The translations under genes and the position numbers were made by a program. From NCBI GenBank assembly GCA_021030915.1, contig JAGEMR010000099.1, forward strand, positions 1-64,000: 64,000 nt of DNA. Reading direction: 5' to 3'. Source of the DNA: Astrothelium macrocarpum (taxonomy: Eukaryota; Ascomycota; Dothideomycetes; Trypetheliales; Trypetheliaceae). Numbering within the stretch: the first letter of the stretch is position 1; the number at the start of each line of letters is the position of its first letter. This document shows positions 33,977 through 45,388 of the stretch, in pieces. The notes under the pieces were generated by a model that worked only from the letters and a program-made list of their open reading frames with translations, did no database searches and was not told the DNA's origin.

Positions 33977-36022
33977 ATGGCTGCAAAGCGTCAAAACAAT
34001 GACGAGGGCGATGTGCAGCCACTCAAAAAGACAAAACTCATGTCGGATGATGAAGATTCGTCGAGCGAAATTACTGGATCAGAACACTCCAGGACCGAAG
34101 CGTATATGGGGGCTTCTCTACCGCGTGATTACCTCGAAATCAACGAAGACTACGCCAAGCGATTTGAGTACAACAAGAAGCGCGAAGAGCAGCAACAATG
34201 TAAGATGGACTTGTGATCAAAACATCTTCGATGAATGCTAACAACTTCAACAGTGGAGGAAAAGTATGGTAAATCCAACGGTGCTATAGATGACAATGAT
34301 ACCTCTGGCACAGACGAGTCATCCACAGATGAGTCCGAGGACGATGACGGTTTACTCGCTACACATGATGTAGATACGGAGATCATGGACACTTTGAAGG
34401 CGATTCGTTCTAAAGATCCTCGAATATATGATAAAGAGAGGAAATTTTACAAAGACTTTGAGCCTGATACCGAACCAAATGGAAGTGAGAACAAAGAGAA
34501 GCCCATGTATCTACATGACTACCACCGAAAGAATATACTCGAAAGCTATACAGGTGATGATGGAGACGAGGAGAAGCAGAATGGACAGAAACCCGCGTCA
34601 CATTTTCAAGAGCAGGAGGCTTTAAAGAAGCAGATTGTTGAGGAAATGCACGCTACGTATGAAGACGGTGACACCAATCATGCTCAGACGTCAGACGATG
34701 ACGACGATAGTATGGATGGATTTCTTAAGGCTAAAGTGTCTCAAAAAGAAGAACCGCCAAATGCTGAGAGCAACAAATTTTCTGCCTCGGTGCCTGATCC
34801 GTCTACTGCCGATCACGACCCTGAGACGTATTTGTCAAATTTCATGTCTTCTCGCGCTTGGGTACCCGATGTCCAGTCCCGCTGGCAACCCTTCGATAGT
34901 GATGATTCCGAAGACGAGGCTCGAGCCGATACTTTTGAGGAGGCATACAATATGCGCTTCGAAGATCCTGAACAAGCAAATGAAAAGCTCATGTCACATG
35001 CTCGTGATATCGCCTCAAAATACAGCGTACGACGAGAGGAACCCAAGGGTCGAAAGAAGATTAGAGAAAAGGAAAGGATCAAGAAAGAGGAAGCCAAAAG
35101 CGAAAGACAAGAGGAAAAGGCAAGGCTGCGAAAACTACGAATTGAGAGTGCAGAGGAAAAGTTGAAAAGAATCAAAGAGGCAGCAGGTCTGAAGAGCACG
35201 GCTGCCATTGATTTGGCAGAATGGAAGCAGTTCCTGGATGATGGTTGGGATGATGAGAAGTGGGAAGCAGAAATGAAAAAGCGATTTGATGAGTCTTACT
35301 ACGCAGAGAGTGATATTGAAGGTCCTGGAAGCGACAACGGAAGCAGCGAGAAGCCTAAGAAGGATCACAAAAAGAAGCTCAAGAAGCCAACATGGGACCG
35401 CGATATTGAGATCAACGACTTAATTCCTGACTACGACGATGAGGATACCAACGAACCGCAGTTCACTTTGACCGACGACGAGGATGCCAACGCCGATGGC
35501 CTATCCTCCATAAAACTCAAGAGCAAAAAAGACCGCCTTGCATCACGCGTCGATGCTAAACGCGCCTCCCGTATCCAACGCCGCCAAATCGAGGACCTCG
35601 TCGATACCTCGCTCTCCACCGACCCAGCCTTCATCGCGCCCTCCAATGCGTCCAAAGCCCATTCGTCATCTGAAGCCCCGCGCTTCCGCTACCGCGACAC
35701 CTCGCCAACCACGTTTGGCCTTACGCCGCGCGATATTCTACTTGCGAGCGACGCCCAGCTGAACCAGTTCGCGGGGCTGAAGAAGCTGGCGTCGTTTCGG
35801 GATCCCGTGAGGAAACGGCGGGATCGAAAGTCGCTGGGGAAGAAGGCGAGGCTAAGAGAGTGGAGACGGGAGACGTTTGGAGATGCAGAGGGACCGAAAG
35901 GAGGGTTTAGGGATTATGATATACAGGCTGGAGGGAGAGGTGGGATGGATGGGAGTGTTGATGGAGAAAAGAAAAAGAAGAAGAGGAGGGGAAAGAAAAA
36001 GCAGGCTAAGGCTGTGGTTTGA
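33977..36022 (+). CDS. kri1: Kri1, ribosome biogenesis factor
   Basis: The model is join(33977..34199, 34254..36022), 663 residues. The 54-base intron has donor GTAAGA, a GCTAAC branch site and acceptor CAACAG, and joins QQQ to LEEKYGK in phase 1. The product is highly charged, with acidic stretches (DDNDTSGTDESSTDESEDDD), long basic/acidic coiled-coil segments (KKIREKERIKKEEAKSERQE) and a Lys-rich tail (KKKKKRRGKKKQ). Conserved Kri1 blocks are present: DPRIYDKERKFYKD, KPMYLHDYHRKNILE, FDESYYAESDIEG, then TWDRDIEINDLIPDYDDED and the C-terminal FGLTPRDILLASDAQLNQF...LASFRDP. Yeast Kri1 binds Krr1 and is needed for 40S assembly in the nucleolus. It is essential there, so this copy should be intact. 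Confidence 0.95.
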
Positions 36023-36193
36023 TGGCCAGTTCAAGATACGGCATTTGCACAACACAAAGTATTATCTAAGTGGAGAGACAACTTCAACTCCCCAGCCGCA
36101 TTTATTCAAAGATACCCGATTGACATGAAGTCAAAGCTTCACACGAAAACTCTAATCTCGACGATAAGTTGCAGTGCCATCTTCAGTACAGGC

Positions 36194-37240
36194 TTATCGT
36201 GCAGTGTAACCACCGTCCACAGCAATGCACTGACCTGTGAGCCACTGCGCGTCTTCGCTTGCCAATGTCACGGCAAATTTAGCAATATCTTCTGCCTGTC
36301 CTGTACCTCCGAAGGGGTGACGCTCTTCGAGTTTGTCCTGCGCTATCATGTGCTTGGTCGTGTCGACAAAAATTGCAGTCCGTATGTCTGTCGATGGTGA
36401 TTAGGAAATAGTGTCAGAAGAATGGAAAAACTCTCGTACAGCCTGGACATATCGCATTACAATGGATGCGATCTTTTGCGTAGTCGAGCGCAATCTGTCT
36501 TGTCAAGTTCGCAACAGCGCCTTTGGATGCGCAGTACGCCGCTGCGCGCAGCATTTAGCCATCGCGTCTCGAAGTTTGGTGCAAAATGTTTTCATTGGTC
36601 AGCGGGACTACTCACGATTGTCGTTCCCGGCAACCAGTCCAAAAATACTACTGATATTAACGACCCAGCCTCGATCACCTGAAGGATGAGGTTCCTGCTT
36701 TAGCATCTGCCGGATCGCAAACTTGCTCCCCAGAAAACAAGATGTCGCATTCACGCGTATTGTTGTATCCCAAGCGTCTTGGGTCATAGAGTGTACAGGA
36801 CTCGGGTGCTTTGCTTCGATGGCGATGCCGGCATTGTTGACCATCCTATTATCTCACATTTCTTAGTTTGAAGCTCATTTTCTCTGGTCGAACCCCAGTT
36901 CCGGATCGAGCCTCTTTTCCCGCCCTTTTGGTCAAGCGCTCAGTTGAAGAAAGACTTACACATCCACACGCCCGAACTTCTGCACTGCTTGGCTGATCAG
37001 ATTTTCCATCTCGCTTGGTTGACCCACATCCGTCTTCACGAAGACCGCTTTTCCCCCATCCTTTTGGATGAGCTTGTCTGTGTTGATTTGAACTTCGCCA
37101 GGAATCTCAGCGCGCGCCGAGGGCTGGAGGTCAGCACAAACAACGGAAGCACCATGGCGGGCATAAATGATAGCAATGGCACGACCGATACCGGATGAAG
37201 CACCCGTTATTATGGCGATTTTGTTAGCCAGGCGATTCAT
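36194..37240 (-). CDS. Short-chain dehydrogenase/reductase (FabG-like), four exons
   Basis: The model is complement(36194..36387, 36440..36541, 36616..36845, 36960..37240), 268 residues. All introns are short (52-114 bases) with GT-AG ends (GTAAGT, GTGAGT, GTACGA). Landmarks: cofactor loop TGASSGIG near residue 12, VCADLQ at the end of strand 2, VNNAGIA, NISSIFG (catalytic Ser) and YCASK (Tyr173, Lys177). Then HCNAICPGY, followed by the C-terminal AQWLTGQCIAVDGGYTAR. The Asp after strand 2 suggests NAD(H) rather than NADP(H) preference in classical SDRs. It resembles 3-oxoacyl-ACP-reductase-like SDRs used in many fungal redox steps; the substrate is unknown. It ends 172 bases after the stop of kri1, tail to tail. 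Confidence 0.91.
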
Positions 37241-38343
37241 TGCTCGGAGCTGGTTTTGAAGGCCTGCGCCCAACTTTCTCTATTGTTTTATTCTTTGAAG
37301 GAAATTTGAAGGAAAGATTGTATATGTCTGCTATGGAGGGAACCGAGAGCTCTGGATTATCTGATTTCAAATCAGAAAAGGCGCTGTCTTTATATGACTC
37401 AGGGAAAGGGTTGATGAAAACACGACATAGGCAAACGCGGTCCATCGCTGTTTACTCGATGTGTTAGGTGATAACTAGTTTTACGCTTTTGAGTTGGCTC
37501 CTTCCGAGCCTGTGAGACCATCGTAACCCAAATGCAAGACTCAAGGATGCCGCTTGGGCTTGGGGTCAAGATAGAGTTGCTGATCAAGGTTATTTTAACC
37601 CCCTCTTCTATTCCTTAGCTCGCTACGCGAGGCACTGCCCTAGACCGACGCAATATCGTACCATTCTGAGGTACAGTATCTGGTGATTCTAGTCGGCGAA
37701 TCGAACGCTGCCATGATCTCACCGACCGTCAGCAGGGAGGCAGCGTCCTTATAAATCACGCTCATGTACGTAGACAATAATGGTGAGATGCTCGGCTGGA
37801 CGTGGAGAGTGGAATGATGGTGCCGGCAAACTTCCTGTCGGAAATACGTGTCGATGTGTCGATGTGGCTTAGGCAAGAAGGCCGAGTCGGATTAATCCAG
37901 CCCGAACTTGGCTCACCTGATTTTTATCCACCAGAGCCCAACATCAACACGTATCACAACTCCACTTGACCGGTCTGTCGAGTGCGTCAATCGCGGCTTC
38001 GATCAGAGCCAGAGGATCAAGCACTCCATGGCCAGTTTCATCACCCTGTGATACCATTTATCCATCTATCAATCCAATCTCACCTTTAGAATCATGACGA
38101 GCCGAGCGCCAGCAGGTAGGTGTAAGCAACGACACACGTAGAACAGACACGAGTATTCCATATCATTCTTCGATTTGTCTAGACTTTGAGCTTGATTTGA
38201 TAGTCACCATCAACGTCCTCACGAAGCTCACGAAGCTCACCATATTTGATGAGATGATGGAGGAACCTCACAGATACGCACGGGGATCCTCACCCATTCT
38301 CACACCATCCACCGTTAATCGATGAGTTTGTGTAAGTATAAAC
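37241..38343. other. Divergent intergenic region
   Basis: Includes a short direct repeat (cacgaagctcacgaagctcac, near 38219-38239) and no supported gene. Promoters for the SDR (left) and the F-box-like gene (right) are expected. Confidence 0.4.
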
Positions 38344-39177
38344 ATGTGGATTCATTCGCCGTTTGCCCATCGACCTACAACAATCTTCTGCTTCTTGGAC
38401 GAAGCTACGATGAGGCCGACATCTTACCTCGCGATGCCGCCGATCAGCCGCAAAGCTGGATCCCATCCAGATCGTCCAGGTCGTCCAGTCCGATTCCTTG
38501 ATCTTCCGGGAGACATTCGCAACAAGATATATACCATCGTCGTTGAAGAAACAGAGAGCCTCAGATACATCAACTCTCGGGATGGATTGGTAGCTTACAA
38601 GGCTTGCAACCTGGCCAAGACGTGCTGGCAGGTCGCCGCTGAGATAGCTATACTATCTTGTCGACGCTATACCCATCGTCTTGCGTTCCTGATCGACTTC
38701 TCCTCCGACCTACCTCCCGCATCCGACTTCAACAAGTGCATCTGCAAGCAGCCCCTTCGCGAAGCCGACATCATCCGTTTTTCCCCTATCACGGCTTTCG
38801 TGTCGCTCGTCCAACCAGCTATGAAGGAATACTTTCTCGAGTTCCCGATTACTCTTGCGGCTATTCCCCAGGATGAGCCGGTGCTGCTCAACAAAGAGAT
38901 GGGCAGGCTTCTATGCCTTCTTGCGAAAATACTCCCTGAAGTACCACGCTACCGAGTCATTGGCCTCGAGTCTGCCGACAAAGTTCAGACAAGAGTACTT
39001 GACGCGTTTATCAGGGCAGACCTCAAGCACCTGACCCATAAGGGCTGGACATGTGAAATAGAAATTCCAGATTACGGCTCAGATGTGGATCTCTTCATTA
39101 AACGAACCGGTGGGCGGGTTTCTAAAGACTATCATCGCTTCGCTTGCAGTCACAACCGCGAGAAGCGAGCAATGTAA
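38344..39177 (+). CDS. Second protein with an N-terminal F-box-like motif
   Basis: Intronless, 277 residues from ATG at 38344. An internal ATG at 38410 (MRPTSYLAMPPISRKAG) is an equally good start. Residues of about 50-65 (VRFLDLPGDIRNKIYTIVVE) carry the same LPxxIRxxIY motif as the gene at 31920-32723. The remainder is mixed: ACNLAKTCWQVAAEIAILSC, EYFLEFPITLAAIPQDEP, RLLCLLAKILPEVPRYRV. There is no enzyme signature. Such proteins are very common in Pezizomycotina as hypothetical proteins. The two in this window share little beyond the motif, so they are relatives at most, not recent duplicates. Confidence 0.6.
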   Translation: MWIHSPFAHRPTTIFCFLDEATMRPTSYLAMPPISRKAGSHPDRPGRPVRFLDLPGDIRNKIYTIVVEETESLRYINSRDGLVAYKACNLAKTCWQVAAEIAILSCRRYTHRLAFLIDFSSDLPPASDFNKCICKQPLREADIIRFSPITAFVSLVQPAMKEYFLEFPITLAAIPQDEPVLLNKEMGRLLCLLAKILPEVPRYRVIGLESADKVQTRVLDAFIRADLKHLTHKGWTCEIEIPDYGSDVDLFIKRTGGRVSKDYHRFACSHNREKRAM

Positions 39178-40092
39178 GAGAGGCACTTGGCACAGGGTTC
39201 ACAGACTTTCACAGTGTTTGTTTTCCATGGCATGTTTCTAATTGAAAGGAGCGGATTCGGATCCTCGTCGATGATAGCTCCCACTGTTCATTTGAAACGG
39301 ACCCTCAGTAACTAGATTCAATTGATTCACTTAACTCTAATGGCTTCCACAATACTGAAAATAGGCTTAAGAGACTGGTAATGAAATGCCAAGAGAAGTT
39401 TCGCTTTCAGTAGCGGAGACTAAGACGTAGCAAAATTGATCCCGTCCTCAACCATTGAATTTAGAGCGCTTTCTTTTATCTCCGCGTAGCACCTGTCAAC
39501 TCATAAGAGATGCCACTCGGCCACTTATCAATACTATGTTTTTGCTTCCGCTGAGATTAGAAGCTTGTATTCGAATCTCAACTGAGATCTCAAAAAGATA
39601 TCCCAGGCTGGCCCTATCAATTATGCCCAAAAGATCACATACATGGCTGGATATTCGACATTCCAACATTAAGCATCTACATCCATTGCTCTCGTTCCAT
39701 TGGCCACGTATCAAAACGCGATGCGTTGCAAGTGGCTTCATTGTATCAAGCTGCTATTCATGACGAGATAACATGAGTAGCCCTCTGAGCCACTGACGTT
39801 ACGTCGGCGCCCTTTTCATCCTCAGCCACGAACGTTAGTTCTTGCTTTTTGTAGGCTTCTATCTTGATATGATATCTTAGACTTATTTATCCTTATTTTT
39901 CTGTGGCTTCAGTCACATATCTCAAGTTCTTTCTTTGGGACATCATTATTAATACAAGTTATACGTCTTCTGCGTGTCTCTTTTTATACGCACGCTAATT
40001 TCAGGAATTATCAACAACCCAATTAGACAGCTGTTCGATTGTGGGCCTTTGACTTCCTCGTTCGTCGCGTGCTTCTTTGTTGGTTGGATCCG
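39178..40092. other. Intergenic
   Basis: One forward frame of 102 codons at 39455-39763 lacks motifs and was not called. The right end should contain the promoter of the split hydrolase gene. Confidence 0.4.
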
Positions 40093-43071
40093 ATGGCCTT
40101 GGAACATTCCCCAGATCCGCTTCTCCCACATCTAGGAGTCAACGCCATCTTCTGCACGGCCCACATTTCTGCACACCCGAATTAATTCTCACCACCAAAC
40201 CTTTGAATGTAATTATTTCAATAATAAGAATAAATAATGAGATGAAATCAAGATTAATTAATAATTCTAATTTATATATTTTATTTGAACCATTAATTTT
40301 GATTTTTATAATATAATGGAATTTATAAATATTATTCTGAATAATTTGAATAAGAAATCATTTCCATTTTATTTAATATCTTTTCATTTATATATATAAT
40401 ATTCTGAATTTCATTTGATATTTTTTATTGAATTTACTGATTTTATTTATTTTATTATAATTCGAATTTTAATTATTTATTTATTATTCATTATTCAATT
40501 ATTTTTTATTTTTATTATTATTGAATAATTTATTCCTTCTTTCGTTATTATTGAATTTTCTCATAAACGTATTTTCGTTCTATTTTTAATTCAATTTCAA
40601 TTTATTTTTTAATTTATTATTATATTTTTTGAATATTCTTTTATTCTTTTTCAAATTATTCTATCTCCTTCTTCTATTATTATATTTTATGAATAAATAT
40701 TATTTTATTGGAATTATAAAATATTATTTCATCATATTCAGAAGATATTTTTAATTATTTTTATTAATTTATTCGTTATTTTTGAATTTTAATCATTTTT
40801 TTTAAATTATAAATTTTTATTTTTAAAAAATAATTTTCGATATTTTATTAAAAAAAAAATATTTTAAATTTATTAATTTTTTTTTATAATAATGAATTTA
40901 ATTAATTATTAATATATTTATAAAATCATTTTCATTTATTTATTAAAATAATAATTAAAAAATCTGAATTAAAAATCTGATTCAAATTCTTTCGAAATTA
41001 TTAATTATTAATTTAATAAAATATTATTAATAAATTAAATGATTAAAATCCAATTTTGAATTATTCATTTTTAATATTTTAAAATATAAATATCTTTTTA
41101 TATATTTTTTAAAATAATAGAAAAAAATCAATTTTAATAAATGAAAATAGATTTTATATATATTAAATTTAATTATTTAATTCGATATTATAATATTCAA
41201 TTAATAATCTGAATAAATTCATATTTAATAATTGAAATTAATAAATAAAATGAAAAAAATAAATAATAATCAGAATTTATTATTTATAATAATAATTAAA
41301 AAATTCTATAATAAAATGAAAATTATAATTATTTATTATAAATAATTTTCATTTAAAATTATTATTAATTTTATTTTTAATATTTTTATTGAATATTTTT
41401 TTAAATCAGATTAATTCAATTTCATTATTTATTTAATTTAATAAAAATAATATAAAATTATATTTATGAATAATAAAATTTATATATTAAAATTATGAAT
41501 TTTATATGATATTAGATTGAATATTATAAATAAACGAAAAAGATAAAATTTTCTCATTTATAACGATTATAATAAAAATAATAATTTATAAATGAAAATT
41601 ATTTATATCTGATTTTTAAAAATAATTTTATTTATAAATTATTTTATTAAATATATGATAATATTTCATAATTTGATTTATAATAAAATTTTTTTTATTT
41701 ATATTATATATATTATAAAATAAAATATAATATTAAATAATTTTGATTTTTATTTTTCAAATTATTAATAATAAAATAATATATTTTAATAATTTATATT
41801 ATATCAAAATATAATTAAAATTGAATATAATTATTCATCTTTTTTTATATAAAATCAAATATAATAAAAAATACTGATTTTAATAATAACTGATGATATT
41901 AAATAAAATGATTTATTCATTTTTTTTCAATTTTTTTTTTATTAATATTAATAGCGAAATTCCGAATTATTTGAATAATAAATAGAATATTATAATTTAT
42001 AAATATATTAATTCATTGAATTAAAATAAATTTCTGATATAATAAAAATTTAATAATTATTTTTTAAATAATAATTATATGGAATTTGATGAAATTTTTA
42101 TGATAATATAATAATATTGAATGACTAATTTCATATTTTTTAATTATTTGAATGTAATTAGAATATTTTTATATATCCGTTTTAATAATTGCTGTATCAA
42201 TTGGGCTCATATTAATGGTGTAATTCGTATTTGAATTCGTGGGGTTGATCAAAATTCGGGTGTGCAGAAATATGGGCCGTGCAGAAGGTGGCGTTGACTC
42301 CTATCTCTAAACCCTTCCGCTTCGACTACAATTCTCCTTATCCATGGCGCGCCCGGCTCAAAAGAGGAGTGGGATTTAGTCGCATCCCATTTACAGTCTA
42401 AATATCATCTGCTTATTCCGGATTTGCCTAGTCAAGGCGCCTCTTCATCCATCCTTCCATTCACTGTTGAGCATACAAATCGTCGACTCGCACACCTCAT
42501 CCAGACCGAAGCTAAAGGTGGAGTGGCACACATTGTGGGCCTCAGCCTTGGTGCACATGTCGCTGTCAACTTCGCTTCGGCTCAGCCTGGTCTCGTTCTC
42601 AGCGTTTTCGCTACTGGTTTGAGCCGGTTTGTCCAAGACAGAAATCTTACTCTCCTTTCGTACGGTTTCTACTGCCTAAATAAATTGGAAAATATGGCTC
42701 CGAGTACATTGATCAGGCTAATTCAACCTGATATGGATTTCAATATGCCTACGACAACTTGTTCATTTTCTGTTTGTCGTGAGATTCTTGAGTTCATGAA
42801 GGTAATGCCCGACACGTTTCCAAAGCGCACGCTTGTAATTGCGGCGGCTAAGGGAGGCTTCATCCCAACGAATGACAATGTGGAGGCCGTGAAATTCTTT
42901 GGTAAATTGGCAAAGAAGGGGCCAGAAGGAGAGAAAAGTAGATGCGTGAAGCATGATGGGATGAGACATGCATGGAGTAGACAAAACCCACAACTATTTG
43001 CAGATGCAGTTGATGCTTGGGTAGAGAGAGAGGAGGTCCTCACCAATAACGGGTTTGAAGATTTAACATAA
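40093..43071 (+). pseudogene. Alpha/beta hydrolase gene split after codon 14 by a transposon
   Basis: ATG at 40093 opens MALEHSPDPLLPHL (to 40134), where a 2167-base element starts. The frame resumes at 42304 as SLNPSASTTILLIHGAPGSK and runs to the stop at 43071. Removing the element and one copy of the duplicated TA restores a single frame of 269 residues with no indel. The joined product would be an alpha/beta hydrolase: the oxyanion strand ILLIHGAPGSKEEWDLV, the nucleophile elbow GLSLGAHVAV, a strand-6-like FPKRTLVIAAAKGG, and a C-terminal His in GMRHAWSRQNP. There is no in-frame ATG in the right part before the nucleophile, so the split gene should be null unless the relic is spliced out. 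The gene itself shows no RIP, although the element inside it is heavily mutated. Confidence 0.88.
40135..42301. mobile_element. Fot1/pogo-like element relic, 2167 bases, TA target duplication
   Basis: Both ends carry a 49-base inverted repeat (40135-40183, 42253-42301; ggagtcaacgccatcttctg...) differing at two positions, both transitions. TA flanks each side. The interior from about 40195 to 42240 is almost pure A/T with no readable frame, as after strong RIP. Terminal sequence and length match the 2166-base element at 51735-53900, whose transposase remnants are pogo/Fot1-like, so the same superfamily is inferred. Confidence 0.88.
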
Positions 43072-43156
43072 ACCTTTCGTAACTAATCCCGAAAGGTCGC
43101 TGCATTGCTTTGAGAAACGCTGCAGTCTTTTTTTTGGTCGGCTTCACCAGGAATTG

Positions 43157-43365
43157 CAATGAGGAATGTCAACCTCGACGCTGAGTGACATAACTCGTCG
43201 AAGCCTCCCAAGGAGGAACCCAGCTTATTTGAAGCAATTAAAGACCATAAACAAATTCGCCGAGGAACATATTCCAAAATTAGGTCTATTAGCATTGCTG
43301 AGGGCCTCTTTATAAGATGAACAGCGAATTATCTCGCTCGGTCATTGGGTGACATTTTGAATCGG
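43157..43365 (-). repeat. MITE-like repeat, copy A
   Basis: The stretch from actcgtcgaagcctccc to attgctgagggcctc (43193-43310), including acaaattcgccgaggaa, matches the reverse complement of the copy at 46914-47112. The right end (ggtcattgggtgacattttg) matches the inverted copy of that repeat's terminus. Boundaries are approximate. Non-coding. Confidence 0.7.
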
Positions 43366-43476
43366 ACCCGCTGGTAGCTTTGAAACATTGCTGACTGATC
43401 TTTCACGGAATGACAGGGGCACGCGCTTCTTTAGCACGCGTCAAGCCAAACACACCTTTCACTTCCGATAGAGATA

Positions 43477-45269
43477 AGTCGGCGTACCTAGAAGCGGCTC
43501 ACCCCCCGAAGCGGCGCACCTCCACCATTTCGTCTCGTTCATTATTTGGTGTAATTACTCAACGAATTCAGCTACGTTTGAAATTGTGTACATATATGGC
43601 TAAATACAGATTCTGATATAATATTGGAAGGTATTTTTTTTGCTTTTGGCGCTGATTTTGGTGATGGAGTAACTATTGAAACCGCCGTTTTATCAAATGC
43701 CTTTTTAATCTCCATTATTATGACGAATTTTTTATTTGTATCAAATTTGATTATTTTTTTAATTGGCTGAATAATATTCTATTCCATTTTATAACGTAAA
43801 CGTTTATTTATATTCTCCAATATTACATTTTCTGTAATTATAATTATTAATATTCTATCTATTTTGATGAATAAATATCTGATATCATTATTTATATATA
43901 TTATTTTATTTAATATACGAATAATTATACGAAATTATTATTCATTATATGATGTATTGATTGAATCCGAATGAGGTCACTTTTGAGGCGTCTGGAAATG
44001 CGGGCCCATATGTGAATTGAATACGAATGATGAATTATATAAAATAGACGAATTCAACAGCATTAGGCCAGCTGCCTTCCATCCAGTACGAATATTTCGT
44101 ATTATAAAATCTTTCTGATGAATATGATTATAACATTTAATAAAACGATCTTTTTTTATAATTACGCCGTCATTCAAATGAATCAAATATTCAATCTTAT
44201 CATGATATATATATTTGATAGAATTAAAATCATATAAATCCAATGATTAAAAAATATGAAATGTATGAGAAGATATAAACATTAATTCAATTTTGAAATT
44301 TATTTTACATATATATATGAATTTCATATTGATATGGCTAATATGATCATCGAATAATAATAATTTATATCCGCCATATTCAGAATACGTTTATGGATCA
44401 AATATACGTATTAGTCAGACGAATCCAATCTCATTTAATATTCAGTCATTTGGCGAAATAATATAATTCCAATTTGACAATTCATCTAATTAGAATCATA
44501 TAATTTGAAGATATTTATTTTTGAATATGATAAACGGATCGATCAGACGATTTAATGAATTAATAATTTTAATAATGAATAATCATCCTTTATTCTATGA
44601 TATTTTTTTATAAATATATTTTTTATTAAATTGAGCAAATATTATAGAATTCGTATATATATCTAGATCTAAATTCTATTCGTCCATATTCCATACATTC
44701 TCCAGATGAATATTAAACCGTTTTTGTATTTTTTCAAATAATTCCATAAATTCAATAATTGATTCTTCAGACGCGTATTGTGTTCTTTTGATATCAAATT
44801 TTCGTCCAATTATAAAAATGACGCATGAATTGCGTTTTATGAAAAAAATGACCCATTTTTTATCTAAAAATTTATCATCTTTATTAATATACACAATTCG
44901 AATAGCCATTTTACGAACACGAACATGATTAGGAGGAAATCCACAATAATCCTCATCAATAATCCATTATATGAGAAATTCCTTTTGACGTGAAAATAAT
45001 CGCTATTATTATTCGTGATTGAGATACCTTTTTTATCAATCTTTAAGATATATTCTGAGAATAATTCTGGATAAAGTATACGTATCAGTAGTTTTATTTA
45101 TTAAATAATAAACGCCAGATTCGTAATCAGCGATAGCAGAAGCAATAGTACGTTCACGATCAGCCATATTGAAGCGCTATGGTTGGTGGTGGAGCGAATT
45201 CAGCGAAATGAGTTGAAATGGTGGAGGTGCGCCGCTTCGGGGGGTGAGCCGCTTCTAGGTACGCCGACT
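43477..45269 (-). mobile_element. Fot1/pogo-like DNA transposon, 1793 bases, perfect 55-base ends
   Basis: 43477-43531 (agtcggcgtacctagaagcg...) is the exact reverse complement of 45215-45269, and both ends abut TA. The transposase was on the reverse strand. A frame at 44676-44909 ends with FNIHLENVWNMDE, the strand holding the first catalytic Asp of pogo/Fot1-type DDE_1 transposases. A C-terminal frame at 43977-44243 has IRNIRTGWKAAGLMLLNSS, matching the family's GxRAtGLxPxN segment. The rest is AT-rich with stops, so the enzyme is inactive. The terminal 55 bases escaped mutation on both sides, which suggests a recent insertion or that RIP spared the ends. Confidence 0.93.
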
Positions 45270-45388
45270 TACCCTACTACAGCGTGCTACTTTCGACAAG
45301 CGAGCTGAGGGTTGCTCCGAAATCACGTCTGAGACCTGAAAAAATAGTTGAACTCCCCTCATTTATTTACACAAAGCACGCTCAACGA

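Noticed and set aside
36125..36689. Forward ORFs over the second SDR gene
   Set aside because: They overlap the four-exon reverse-strand gene that shows TGASSGIG, NNAG and YxxxK.
42445..43046. Reverse ORFs opposite the split hydrolase
   Set aside because: They mirror the coding strand with the GLSLG and HAW motifs.
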